A DNA stretch of 60,497 nt from contig NZ_CAMYFI010000011.1 of NCBI RefSeq assembly GCF_947255005.1, forward strand, positions 1 through 60,497. The letters are read 5' to 3'. The DNA is from an uncultured Tessaracoccus sp. Its GTDB lineage: Bacteria; Actinomycetota; Actinomycetes; Propionibacteriales; Propionibacteriaceae. This document shows, piece by piece, positions 1 through 8,986 of the stretch (the first letter of the stretch is position 1; every line of letters begins with the position of its first letter). The notes beneath the pieces are model-generated. The model was not told the origin of the DNA, did no database searches, and saw only the letters and a program-made list of their open reading frames with translations. The position numbers and the translations under genes are program-made.

Positions 1-1
1 C

Positions 2-1000
2 GAGATTCGGCTGGCTCCCACGCAGCTGCGCCGCGTGGTGCCTCAGATGCGCACCATCAGCGACGAGGACCGCCACCGCGATCCGACCGCTGCCAAGCTG
101 CGCATCCCGTCCACGGCGTTTCAGTTCTTGCGGGCACAGCTTCCCGAGGGGCCGGTGTTGGTGCAGGTGCCGATGCGCGGGCACTCTGCCGCACTGGCGT
201 GTGAACGTTGCCGCAACCTCGCCAGGTGTCCTCAGTGCGGGTCCATGCTGCGCGCCCGTCGAGCCAACGAGCCCGTGTGCGGCATGTGCGGTTTCCGCCC
301 CATCCGTTGGGAGTGCCGCACGTGTCACGCCACACAGCTGCGCACGCCGCTGCCGGGGGCGACGCGCACTGCCGAAGAGCTAGCCAGGGCATTTCCAGGC
401 GTGCTCTCGCTCAATAGCTCCGCCGACCGGATTCGTGCTGAAGCCCCTAATGAGCCCGCCATCGTCGTCGCTACCCCAGGTGCTGAGCCACGCGTCGACG
501 GTGGGTACACCGGGCTGCTCATCTTGGATGCCGATGTGACGCTCAGCCGGGCTGATGTGCGCGCTCCGGAGGAGGCAATCCGACGGTGGACAAACGCGCT
601 TGCCCTCGTGCGGCCACCAGCCGACAACGGCCGGGCCTTGATCGTCGGGGCCCATCTGCACCCGGCGGTCCAAGCGATGGCGCGCTGCGATGCCGTCGGT
701 TTCGCCGCTCGCGAACTCGTCGAACGCGAGCAGGCTCGGCTCTTGCCTGCGGTGAGGATGGCACGAGTCACCGGAGAGTCCGACGCTGTGCGCGCCTTCC
801 TGGGCAACGCGCCCTGGGACGGCGTCGAAGTGTTGGGCCCTACCGAGATTGGTCACGAGCAGTGGGCTGCCCTGCTGCGCGCAGATTTGGACAACGGGCG
901 CGAGTTCATCCGCCAAATGAAATCCGCTGCAGCGATCCGCTCCGCGAAGAAGCAAGGCGGGGTGCTGAATTATCAGGTCGATCCTAAGGTGATGGCATGA
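2..1000 (+). CDS. priA: Primosomal protein N' (PriA), C-terminal part, degenerate helicase
   Basis: The gene enters from the left edge; about 332 C-terminal residues are visible. PriA reloads the replisome at stalled forks. The zinc-binding segment is seen as CxxC pairs (CERC, CPQC, CGMC, CRTC) near 209-320. After it comes the 'LLILDAD' stretch matching the late helicase region. The QVAGRAGR arginine-finger motif expected soon after is absent; the equivalent stretch reads ALALVRPPADNGRAL. This fits the actinobacterial PriA branch, annotated elsewhere as lacking helicase activity. The stop overlaps the fmt start as ATGA, so the two are probably co-translated. Walker A lies outside the window and cannot be judged. 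Confidence 0.88.
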   Translation, partial: EIRLAPTQLRRVVPQMRTISDEDRHRDPTAAKLRIPSTAFQFLRAQLPEGPVLVQVPMRGHSAALACERCRNLARCPQCGSMLRARRANEPVCGMCGFRPIRWECRTCHATQLRTPLPGATRTAEELARAFPGVLSLNSSADRIRAEAPNEPAIVVATPGAEPRVDGGYTGLLILDADVTLSRADVRAPEEAIRRWTNALALVRPPADNGRALIVGAHLHPAVQAMARCDAVGFAARELVEREQARLLPAVRMARVTGESDAVRAFLGNAPWDGVEVLGPTEIGHEQWAALLRADLDNGREFIRQMKSAAAIRSAKKQGGVLNYQVDPKVMA

Positions 1001-1905
1001 GAATCGTATTCGCGGGAACCCCCGATGTGGCCGTGCCCTCGCTCGACGCACTCGTGCAGTCGAAGCACAACGTGGTGGGTGTGGTCACTCGCCCGGATGC
1101 GCCAGCGGGGCGGGGACGCAAACTCGCCCCCTCTCCGGTGGCGGCACGCGCCGACGAGCTCGGGCTTCCTGTACTGAAGCCGGATCACCCGCGCGACGAT
1201 GACTTCCAAGCGTCGCTTCGCGTGCTGGCACCCGACGTGTGCGCGGTGGTGGCCTACGGTGCATTGCTTCCCCAGTCTGCCCTCGACATTCCTGCCCAAG
1301 GCTGGATTAATCTGCACTTTTCCGTGCTCCCGCGTTGGCGTGGCGCTGCTCCCGTCCAACGCGCGATCATGGCGGGGGATAGTGAGACGGGCACCACCTG
1401 CTTCCGCATCGTGTCCGCACTCGACGCGGGGCCCATCTTCGACGTGGAACGCCACGCCATGCCGGAGTCGACGGCCGGCGAGCTGCTGACGCAGCTGGCG
1501 AGTTCTGGCGCAGCGCAGCTCGTGAGAGTCATGGATTCCATTGCTCAAGGCGCGACGCCTCAGGAACAGCCCAGCGACGGGGTGACCGTCGCGCGGAAGC
1601 TCACCGTCGATGAAGCGAGGATTGATTTCCAGCAACCGGCCGAGGACGTGCGCAATCACGTGCTCGGCTGCTCGCCCGATCCAGGTGCCTGGTGCATGGA
1701 CGGCGACTTACGTTTGAAGGTATTTCGTGCTCGGCTCGCCCCTGACGTAGAGGCGGCACCAGGCCTGTTGGTGGTGACGAAGCGCCAGGTGTTCGTCGGC
1801 TGTGGCGACGGTGCCGTCGAACTGCTCGAAGTGCAGGCCTCTGGCAAACGACGTATGGCAGCGATCGACTGGGCGCGCGGCAAGGGGCAGGGCGAGCTGC
1901 GATGA
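997..1905 (+). CDS. fmt: Methionyl-tRNA formyltransferase
   Basis: Formylates Met-tRNA(fMet) from 10-formyl-THF for translation initiation. The 302-residue protein is near the family length of about 315. The catalytic triad is visible as N105 and H107 in 'INLHFSVLPRWRG' and D143 in 'SALDAGPI'. The N-terminus 'MRIVFAGTPDVAVPSLDAL' is typical of Fmt. A smaller C-terminal OB-fold tRNA-binding domain follows from about residue 205. ATGA overlaps join it to priA upstream and rsmB downstream, so the start at 997 is fixed by translational coupling. Confidence 0.97.
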   Translation: MRIVFAGTPDVAVPSLDALVQSKHNVVGVVTRPDAPAGRGRKLAPSPVAARADELGLPVLKPDHPRDDDFQASLRVLAPDVCAVVAYGALLPQSALDIPAQGWINLHFSVLPRWRGAAPVQRAIMAGDSETGTTCFRIVSALDAGPIFDVERHAMPESTAGELLTQLASSGAAQLVRVMDSIAQGATPQEQPSDGVTVARKLTVDEARIDFQQPAEDVRNHVLGCSPDPGAWCMDGDLRLKVFRARLAPDVEAAPGLLVVTKRQVFVGCGDGAVELLEVQASGKRRMAAIDWARGKGQGELR

Positions 1906-3203
1906 GCCGCGCGATTGCGTTCGATGTGCTGCGAGACGTCACCTCGCACGACGCCTACGCGAACCTCGCGCTCGCCAAACGGCTTGCCACTGCTGGCCTC
2001 AGTACCAGGGACGCCGCGTTCGTCACCGAACTGGTGAGCGGAACCTGCCGTTTCATGGGCACCTATGACGTAATCATTGCGCGGGCCGGAAACCGGAAGC
2101 TCAGCAGCCTGCAGCCAGCCGTCGTCGACGTGCTGCGCTTGGGCGCGCATCAGCTACTCAGTATGCGGATTCCCCCTCATGCAGCAGTGGGCCAGACCGT
2201 GGAACTCGCCAAGACGAGAATCGGCAAGCGCGTGAGTGGGGTGGTGAACGCGATTATGCGCAAGATTGCCGTTCGCAGCTTGGATGAATGGACCGCGCTT
2301 GTTGCCGAAGGCAAGGATGCGACGGCAGCGGCCGCACTCCGAGGACATCACCCTGAGTGGGTAGCCCGCGCGCTTGCGGAGATGCTGCCTATGGATGAAC
2401 TCGAGGATGCGCTGCGCGCCAACAACGTGGCACCGGTGCCGACGCTCGTCATTCGGCCTGGCCTGGCGGAGATCGCAGAGCTCGACGGCACGCCATGCAG
2501 CTACTCGCCGTTCGGGGCGGTGCGAGAGGGTGACCCATCGGATGTTCCGGCTGTGCTTGAAGGGCGCGCCGGTGTGCAGGACGAGGGGTCACAACTCATG
2601 GCGCTCGCGCTCAGCCGTGCGGAGGCGCCGTTGGGGCCGTGGCTCGACATGTGCGCTGGGCCGGGGGGAAAGGCCGCGCTGCTCGCAGGGCTCGCCATGC
2701 AACACCGCACCTGGCTGCTCGCCAGCGAAACACACGAACACCGCGCCCAGCTCGTGCAACGCGCCCTGCGATGCTACGGCGACGTGCCCGTGATCACCGC
2801 CGACGGCACCCGCGCTGCCTGGGCGCCATTAAGCTTCGCACGCGTGATGGTGGATGTACCCTGCAGCGGATTGGGTGCGTTGCGCAGGCGGCCGGAATCA
2901 CGCTGGCGCCGAACGGAGCAAGACGTGCTCGAATTGCAGCCCCTGCAGCGAGCATTGCTCGGCTGTGCGCTGGACTCGACGATGCGCGGTGGGGTCGTCG
3001 CCTACGTAACGTGTTCCCCGCACCGTGCAGAAACCAGGGACATCGTGCACGATGTGCTGGCGGACCATTCCGACGTGGAATTGCTCGACGCCCCGGCCTC
3101 GCTGCCAGAAGTGCCCAACTGTGCCGATGGCCCGTTCGTGCAATTGTGGCCGCACCGACACGGTACCGATGCCATGTTCCTCGCCCTTATGAGGCGTCGA
3201 TAG
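1902..3203 (+). CDS. rsmB: 16S rRNA m5C967 methyltransferase RsmB
   Basis: SAM-dependent RNA cytosine-5 methyltransferase of the NOL1/NOP2/Sun family, 433 residues. A NusB-like RNA-binding domain covers roughly residues 1-135. The SAM motif is 'LDMCAGPGGKAALLA'; the 'VDVPCSGLGALRRRPE' motif IV carries the cysteine that releases product, and 'YVTCSPHRAET' carries the catalytic motif VI cysteine. It starts inside the fmt stop (ATGA). The gap to rpe is only 10 nt, so fmt-rsmB-rpe probably form one transcription unit. Confidence 0.95.
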   Translation: MSRAIAFDVLRDVTSHDAYANLALAKRLATAGLSTRDAAFVTELVSGTCRFMGTYDVIIARAGNRKLSSLQPAVVDVLRLGAHQLLSMRIPPHAAVGQTVELAKTRIGKRVSGVVNAIMRKIAVRSLDEWTALVAEGKDATAAAALRGHHPEWVARALAEMLPMDELEDALRANNVAPVPTLVIRPGLAEIAELDGTPCSYSPFGAVREGDPSDVPAVLEGRAGVQDEGSQLMALALSRAEAPLGPWLDMCAGPGGKAALLAGLAMQHRTWLLASETHEHRAQLVQRALRCYGDVPVITADGTRAAWAPLSFARVMVDVPCSGLGALRRRPESRWRRTEQDVLELQPLQRALLGCALDSTMRGGVVAYVTCSPHRAETRDIVHDVLADHSDVELLDAPASLPEVPNCADGPFVQLWPHRHGTDAMFLALMRRR

Positions 3204-3213
3204 ACTGCCCAGT

Positions 3214-3873
3214 ATGGACCTGCAGATCACCCCAAGCATTCTGAACGCCGACCTCGCCAACCTCGCAGCGGAGGTGTCTCGCATCTCGCATGCGGACATG
3301 GTGCACGTCGACGTGATGGATGGGCATTTCGTGCCTAACCTCACGCTCGGCTTGCCCGTGGTGGAATCGCTGGTGCGCCACACCAAGCTTCCCATCGATA
3401 TGCATCTCATGATTGAGGCGCCAGACCGCTGGGCCCCGGCCTACGCGGAAGCGGGGGCCACGTCAGTAACATTCCATATCGAAGCGGCGAAAGCTCCGGT
3501 GCGTTTGGCGCGAGAACTGCGCCGGCTGGGTGCCCGCTCGTCGGCGGCGCTGAATCCGGCCACGCCGGTCGAGATGGTCGAAGACATGCTCGATGAGGTG
3601 GACATGGTGCTGCTCATGACGGTCGAGCCAGGTTTTGGCGGACAGAAGTTCCTCGACCTGGTGCTGCCGAAGATTCGCCGGCTGCGCAAGACCATCGGTG
3701 ATCGCGACATCTCCATTCAGGTCGACGGAGGGGTGTCCGTCGAAACTATAGAACGCTGCGCGGAGGCTGGGGCGAATGTGTTCGTCGCTGGGTCTGCGGT
3801 GTACCGGGAAGATGATTGCGACGCGATGATCGATCAGCTGCGTGCTCTTGCCGCTGCCAAGAGCACCGTCTGA
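3214..3873 (+). CDS. rpe: Ribulose-phosphate 3-epimerase
   Basis: Interconverts ribulose 5-phosphate and xylulose 5-phosphate in the pentose phosphate pathway. It is a 219-residue TIM barrel of normal length. Family signatures are all present: 'SILNADLANL', the metal and acid-base stretch 'HVDVMDGHFVPNLTLG', 'MTVEPGFGGQKF' and the phosphate-binding 'QVDGGV'. It is the last gene of the priA-fmt-rsmB-rpe run and faces the PAC2 gene tail to tail with a 27-nt gap. Confidence 0.97.
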   Translation: MDLQITPSILNADLANLAAEVSRISHADMVHVDVMDGHFVPNLTLGLPVVESLVRHTKLPIDMHLMIEAPDRWAPAYAEAGATSVTFHIEAAKAPVRLARELRRLGARSSAALNPATPVEMVEDMLDEVDMVLLMTVEPGFGGQKFLDLVLPKIRRLRKTIGDRDISIQVDGGVSVETIERCAEAGANVFVAGSAVYREDDCDAMIDQLRALAAAKSTV

Positions 3874-3900
3874 CCGGCGCCCTCACGAATCGGGCTGCGC

Positions 3901-4731
3901 TCAACCGCCGCGGTGGCGAAGATACTTCTCGAATTCCTCGGCGATGCGCTCACCGGAGTTTTCTTCAACCACCTCTTGATCGCGCGCTTCCTCAAGTTGC
4001 CCGATGTACTCCTCAATATCCGGGTCTTGGCCAGCGAGCTCATCCACTGCTTCGATCCAGGATGCTGCCGCGGACTCCAGATCGTCGCGGTCGAACTGCA
4101 CGCACAACGCAGTTTCGAGGCGCTCCAGCAGCTGAAGCTGCGCCTTGGGGTTCGGCGGGTTGCACACGTAATGCGGCACCGACACCCACAGCGACGCTGA
4201 CGGCAGCCCGGCGTGCGCGAGGGCCTGGCTGAGCACACCGATGATGCCGGTAGGCCCGGAGTACGACGATGACTCGAAGCCCAAGCGTTCGCGCAGGTCC
4301 TCGGTGTGCGCGTATAAGCCCGTGGGGAAGGGGCGGGAGTGCGGCGTATCCGCCAGCATCGCGCCGAGGGTGAGCGTGATGCTGGGGGAGAACTGCTCGA
4401 CGCGTTCCACGATCTCGCGGCAGAAGCTTCGCCAGCGCAGGTTCGGTTCGGGGCCGACGACCATGATGATGTCGCGGGTTTCGTGCCGGAGCCTGCGGAA
4501 CCTGATGCTTGGCCACTCGATCCACGTACCGTCGGCCTCCCGGCGCACTAGCGGGCGGGTGGCTTGAAAATCGAAGTACGTTTCATCGTCGATGGACTGC
4601 AACTCATCGCCGGGGAGCGCCTCGATGAGGCGCTCCGCCAAGTCGCTCGCCGCGTTCGCTGCGTCGTTCCATCCGCTGAAGGCGATCACGACCGCGGGGT
4701 CACGAAGATCGGTGGGTGGCTCGAAATGCAT
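3901..4731 (-). CDS. PAC2 family protein
   Basis: 276-residue protein of the PAC2 (proteasome assembly chaperone 2-like) superfamily, recognised from 'PAVVIAFSGWNDAANAASDLAERL', the 'TRPLVRREADGTWIEWPS' segment and 'TGIIGVLSQALAHAGLPSASLWVSVPHYV'. In archaea and eukaryotes relatives help assemble the proteasome; the bacterial role is not established. The C-terminus (about residues 215-276) is very acidic and probably helical. In actinomycetes this gene commonly sits beside metH, as here. A proteasome operon lies 5.5 kb away, but a functional link is inference only. Confidence 0.9.
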   Translation of the reverse strand: MHFEPPTDLRDPAVVIAFSGWNDAANAASDLAERLIEALPGDELQSIDDETYFDFQATRPLVRREADGTWIEWPSIRFRRLRHETRDIIMVVGPEPNLRWRSFCREIVERVEQFSPSITLTLGAMLADTPHSRPFPTGLYAHTEDLRERLGFESSSYSGPTGIIGVLSQALAHAGLPSASLWVSVPHYVCNPPNPKAQLQLLERLETALCVQFDRDDLESAAASWIEAVDELAGQDPDIEEYIGQLEEARDQEVVEENSGERIAEEFEKYLRHRGG

Positions 4732-4800
4732 TTCACCAGCCTAGCGCGGGCGTCCGCGGGCGGACCATCGTGATTCGGTCTACTGTCGGTTGCCGATACA

Positions 4801-7800
4801 GTGTCCCGCATGAACAGCAGCTTTCGAGACTTCCTAGGCACGCGAGTGCTGGTGGCAGACGGCGCGATGGGCACGATGCTCCAGTCGTTTACCGACCTCT
4901 CGCTGGAGGAAGATTTCCAGGGCCTCGAGGGTTGCAACGAGATCCTCAACATCACGCGCCCCGACGTTGTTGAGCAGATCCACCGCTCCTACCTCGACGC
5001 TGGCGCCGACTGCATTGAGACCAACACCTTCGGCACCAACCTCGCCGCACTCGGCGAGTATGACATCGGAGAGCGCCTCGAGGAGCTTGCTGAGGCTGCC
5101 GCGAGCATCGCACGCACTACGGCCGACGAGTACACCGACAAGCCTCGCTTCGTGCTTGGCTCGATGGGGCCGGGCACGAAGCTACCCACCCTCGGCCACA
5201 TCCGCTTCGCCGATATTCGAGACGCGTACCAACGGCAGGTGGCTGCCATGCTGCGCGGCGGCATCGACGCCGTGCTCATCGAAACCTGCCAGGATCTGTT
5301 ACAGGCGAAGGCAGCGGTGATTGCAGCCAAGCGTGCGCGGACCGAGGCCGGGGTGGATCTGCCGATCCTCGTCAACGTCACCGTGGAGACCACGGGCACG
5401 ATGCTGCTCGGTTCTGAGATCGGCGCGGCACTCATCACGCTCGACGCACTGGGCGTGGATTCGGTTGGGCTGAACTGCGCCACCGGCCCCACCGAGATGA
5501 GCGAACACCTGCGTCACCTATCCCGACGCTATACCCGCAGCATCGCCTGCATGCCGAACGCCGGCCTGCCTGAAATCACCGCTGACGGAGCGGTCTACCC
5601 GCTCGACGCGGAGCCCTTTGCTGACGCGCTCGAGCCTTTCGTCGACAACTATGGTCTCGCCCTCGTCGGCGGCTGCTGTGGAACGACGCCCGAACACGTC
5701 GCGGTACTCGTGGAGCGGTTCGGGGGCAAGGAAGTCGCGCCGCGCGACCCGCAGCCCGAGCATGCGATCAGCTCGCTGTACGTCGAGGTGCCCTTCGATC
5801 AAGACGCGAGCTACTTGAGCATCGGCGAGCGCACCAACGCCAACGGCTCGAAAGCGTTCCGCGAAGCGATGCTCGAAGGGCGTTTCGATGACTGCGTCAA
5901 CATCGCAAAGGCCCAGGCCCGCGACGGGGCCCACCTGCTCGACCTGTGCGCTGACTACGTCGGACGCGACGGCGTGAGCGACATGAAGGAACTCGCGGGC
6001 CGACTGTCCACGTCGGTCACTCTCCCGATCATGCTCGACTCCACCGAGCCCGACGTGATCCGCGCCGGGCTCGAGAAACTGGCCGGGCGCTGCGTGGTCA
6101 ACTCTGTGAACTACGAAGACGGGGACGGCCCGGACAGCCGCTTTGCACGCGTGATGCCCATGGTCCGCGAGCATGGCGCGGCGGTGGTCGCACTCACCAT
6201 CGATGAGGAGGGCCAAGCGCGTACGGCCGAGTGGAAGGTGCGGTGCGCGTCGAGGCTCATCGACGACCTCACCGGCAACTGGGGCATGCACGTGGGCGAC
6301 ATTCTCGTCGACTGCCTCACATTCCCCATCGGCACCGGCCAGGAGGAAACTCGTCGCGATGCGCTGGAGACGATAGAAGCGATCCGCGAGCTGAAGGCCA
6401 AGTATCCCGGCGTGCGTACGACGCTCGGTGTGTCCAACGTGTCGTTCGGACTCAACCCGGCTGCACGCATCGTTCTGAACTCCGTGTTCCTCCACGAATG
6501 CGTCCAGGCCGGTCTCGATTCCGCGATCGTGCATTCGGCGAAAATCCTGCCCATGGATCGCATCCCTGACGAGCAGCGTCAGGTGGCGCTCGACCTCATC
6601 TACGACCGTCGCGACGACTACGACCCGCTCGCGAAGTTCCTCGAAATGTTCGAGGGTGTCACCGCGAAGTCGGCTCGAGAAACCCGGGCTGCGGAACTCG
6701 CCGCGCTGCCGCTTGGCGAGCGCCTGCAGCGACGCATCATCGACGGAGAGGCGAAGGGCCTCGAGGCGGATCTGGAGGAAGCGCTGCAAACGAAGGAAGC
6801 CATCGCCATCATCAACGAAGACCTGCTCGCGGGCATGAAAGTGGTGGGCGACCTGTTCGGCTCTGGGCAGATGCAGCTGCCGTTCGTGCTGCAGTCAGCG
6901 GAGACGATGAAGGCCGCCGTCGCGCACCTCGAACCGCACATGGAGAAAAGCGATGGTTCCGGCAAAGGCACCCTGGTGTTAGCCACGGTTCGCGGCGACG
7001 TACACGACATCGGTAAAAACCTCGTCGATATCATCGTGAGCAACAACGGCTACACCGTCATCAACATTGGCATCAAGCAACCCATCCAGGCCATCCTCGA
7101 TGCCGCGGAGAAGCACAACGCCGATGTGATTGGCATGTCTGGGTTGCTTGTGAAATCGACGCTGGTGATGAAAGACAACCTCGTCGAGATGAATCGCCTT
7201 GGGCTCGCCGAAAAGTACCCGGTGCTGCTCGGTGGTGCGGCGCTCACCCGCGCCTACGTCGAGCAGGATCTGGGTGACCTGTTCGAAGGCGAGGTGCGCT
7301 ACGCCAGGGACGCGTTTGAGGGCCTGGCGTTGATGGATGCCGTGATGGCCGTGAAACAGGGCGTTCCGGGAGCGAAGCTTCCGGAACGTAAACAACGACG
7401 GGTGAAGGCTCGCGAATCGCTCGTCGAGATCGAGGAGCCCGAGCTGGGCGTCCGCTCCAACGTCGCCCGCGGTCTCCCCGTGCCCACCCCGCCATTTTGG
7501 GGTACCCGCGTGATTAAGGGCATCGGCATGAATGACATTCTCGAATGGCTCGATCACCGAGCAACGTTCATGGGACGATGGGGGCTCCGCGGTAACCGCG
7601 ATGGGATGAGCTATGAGGAGCTCGTCGAGCAGGAAGCCTTGCCGCGCCTGCGCATGTGGATCGACCGCATCGCAACGCAGTCACTTGCAGACTTCGGCGT
7701 CGTCTACGGCTATTTCCCGGTGCATTCCGAGGCGGAGACGCTCATCGTCGGTGATCCGGAAGATCCGACGATGGAAGTCGCCCGATTCACGTTCCCCAGG

Positions 7801-8280
7801 CAGCGGCGGGACCGCAAACTCTGTCTCTCTGATTTCTTCCGCGATAAGGAGGAAACAGAGCAGCTCGGACCTGACGTGCTCCCCATGCAGCTGGTGACGA
7901 TGGGCGCCCGCGTGGCCGGTGCCGCCAACGAGCTGTTCGCCGCCGATGCGTACCGCGAATACCTCGAACTTCACGGTCTCTCGGTGCAGCTCACCGAGGC
8001 GCTGGCCGAGTACTGGCACCAGCGCATCCGCACCGAGCTCGGCTATGCAGACGAAGAACGCACCATTGACGAGGCCATCCACAAGCAGGCCTACCGAGGC
8101 TCGCGGTACTCGTTTGGCTACCCGGCCTGCCCAAATCTCGAAGACCGCATCGCACTCGTGCGCCTGCTGGACCCGTCGCGGATTGGTGTGGAGTTGAGTG
8201 GGGAGCTGCAGCTGCATCCCGAGCAGTCCACCGACGCCATTATCTTGCACCACCCCGAGGCGAAGTACTTCAGCGTCTGA
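4801..8280 (+). CDS. metH: Cobalamin-dependent methionine synthase
   Basis: Transfers methyl from methyl-THF via methylcobalamin to homocysteine. It is 1159 residues, close to E. coli MetH (1227). Domains in order: homocysteine-binding barrel (about 1-305, zinc cysteines in 'GLNCATGP' and 'GGCCGTTPEH'); pterin-binding barrel (about 325-600, 'SIGERTNANGSKAF'); helical cap and B12 domain with the cobalt-ligating histidine in 'DVHDIGKN' (H735); and C-terminal reactivation domain (about 890-1159, 'RYSFGYPACPNLEDR'). The start may be GTG 4801 or ATG 4810. No cobalamin riboswitch fits in the 69-nt gap upstream. Confidence 0.97.
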   Translation: MSRMNSSFRDFLGTRVLVADGAMGTMLQSFTDLSLEEDFQGLEGCNEILNITRPDVVEQIHRSYLDAGADCIETNTFGTNLAALGEYDIGERLEELAEAAASIARTTADEYTDKPRFVLGSMGPGTKLPTLGHIRFADIRDAYQRQVAAMLRGGIDAVLIETCQDLLQAKAAVIAAKRARTEAGVDLPILVNVTVETTGTMLLGSEIGAALITLDALGVDSVGLNCATGPTEMSEHLRHLSRRYTRSIACMPNAGLPEITADGAVYPLDAEPFADALEPFVDNYGLALVGGCCGTTPEHVAVLVERFGGKEVAPRDPQPEHAISSLYVEVPFDQDASYLSIGERTNANGSKAFREAMLEGRFDDCVNIAKAQARDGAHLLDLCADYVGRDGVSDMKELAGRLSTSVTLPIMLDSTEPDVIRAGLEKLAGRCVVNSVNYEDGDGPDSRFARVMPMVREHGAAVVALTIDEEGQARTAEWKVRCASRLIDDLTGNWGMHVGDILVDCLTFPIGTGQEETRRDALETIEAIRELKAKYPGVRTTLGVSNVSFGLNPAARIVLNSVFLHECVQAGLDSAIVHSAKILPMDRIPDEQRQVALDLIYDRRDDYDPLAKFLEMFEGVTAKSARETRAAELAALPLGERLQRRIIDGEAKGLEADLEEALQTKEAIAIINEDLLAGMKVVGDLFGSGQMQLPFVLQSAETMKAAVAHLEPHMEKSDGSGKGTLVLATVRGDVHDIGKNLVDIIVSNNGYTVINIGIKQPIQAILDAAEKHNADVIGMSGLLVKSTLVMKDNLVEMNRLGLAEKYPVLLGGAALTRAYVEQDLGDLFEGEVRYARDAFEGLALMDAVMAVKQGVPGAKLPERKQRRVKARESLVEIEEPELGVRSNVARGLPVPTPPFWGTRVIKGIGMNDILEWLDHRATFMGRWGLRGNRDGMSYEELVEQEALPRLRMWIDRIATQSLADFGVVYGYFPVHSEAETLIVGDPEDPTMEVARFTFPRQRRDRKLCLSDFFRDKEETEQLGPDVLPMQLVTMGARVAGAANELFAADAYREYLELHGLSVQLTEALAEYWHQRIRTELGYADEERTIDEAIHKQAYRGSRYSFGYPACPNLEDRIALVRLLDPSRIGVELSGELQLHPEQSTDAIILHHPEAKYFSV

Positions 8281-8317
8281 CAACCAGGTAGGCTGCCACA
8301 GTTGGGAAGGAGCATGT

Positions 8318-8986
8318 GTGGATTCGTTGCAAGCGATCATCTGGGATTTCGACGGCACCCTGGTCAATAGCGAACCCTATTGGCACGGGGAGGAGAAACT
8401 CCTGGTGGCCGAGCACGGTGGTTCGTGGACCGACGAGGATGCAGTGCGCATGGTGGGGCAACACGTGCGCATCGCCGCTCAGCATTTGGCCGTGGCCATG
8501 GACCGTCCCGATGACGGCGACGCCGTGATGACGGAGCTCATCTCGCGTGTGGCCAGGCGAATCAGTGATCGCATGCCGTACATGCCCGGCGCTTTGGAGA
8601 TAGTTGAAGAAGCCGCAGCTCGAGGCCTTCGCCAGTGCATCGTCACTGCCAGCAACCAGGACATCCTCGACGCCGCCATGGCGCAGTTGCCCTCCGCCTT
8701 CGAATTCATCATCACCGCCAATGACGTTACCCACCCCAAGCCGAACCCGGAAGCCTACGAACTGGCGTTGCAACGCCTCGATCTCCCGGCGTCGCAGTGC
8801 GTGATCTTGGAAGACTCCATTTCTGGGTCGGCGGCAGGGCTCGCAGCCGGCGGGTACGTCGTCGGGGTGCCCATGCATCAGCCTCTGGATCCGCATCCAC
8901 GAATGGCCATCTTCGACGATGGGCTCGCCACGACGAACCTCGACCGTCTCGTCGACACATGGCGTCAGCTGAAGGACGCCGAGTGA
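8318..8986 (+). CDS. HAD superfamily phosphatase
   Basis: 222-residue HAD hydrolase of the phosphoglycolate phosphatase/beta-phosphoglucomutase type. Motif I is 'WDFDGTL' (D10, D12), motif II the threonine in 'CIVTASNQ', motif III the lysine in 'THPKPNPEAY', and motif IV 'VILEDSISG'. A helical cap between motifs I and II is expected to set substrate choice; the substrate cannot be read from sequence. GTG 8318 is chosen because 'ggaagg' lies 8 nt upstream. It ends four nt into trmI, suggesting metH-HAD-trmI co-transcription. Confidence 0.88.
   Translation: MDSLQAIIWDFDGTLVNSEPYWHGEEKLLVAEHGGSWTDEDAVRMVGQHVRIAAQHLAVAMDRPDDGDAVMTELISRVARRISDRMPYMPGALEIVEEAAARGLRQCIVTASNQDILDAAMAQLPSAFEFIITANDVTHPKPNPEAYELALQRLDLPASQCVILEDSISGSAAGLAAGGYVVGVPMHQPLDPHPRMAIFDDGLATTNLDRLVDTWRQLKDAE

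Noticed and set aside
4732..4800. Cobalamin or SAM riboswitch before metH
   Set aside because: The 69-nt gap is too short and has no B12-box-like sequence.
5518..6789. 423-codon minus-strand ORF inside metH
   Set aside because: Antisense shadow of a high-GC gene; arginine and histidine-rich translation, no family, and metH is certain on the plus strand.
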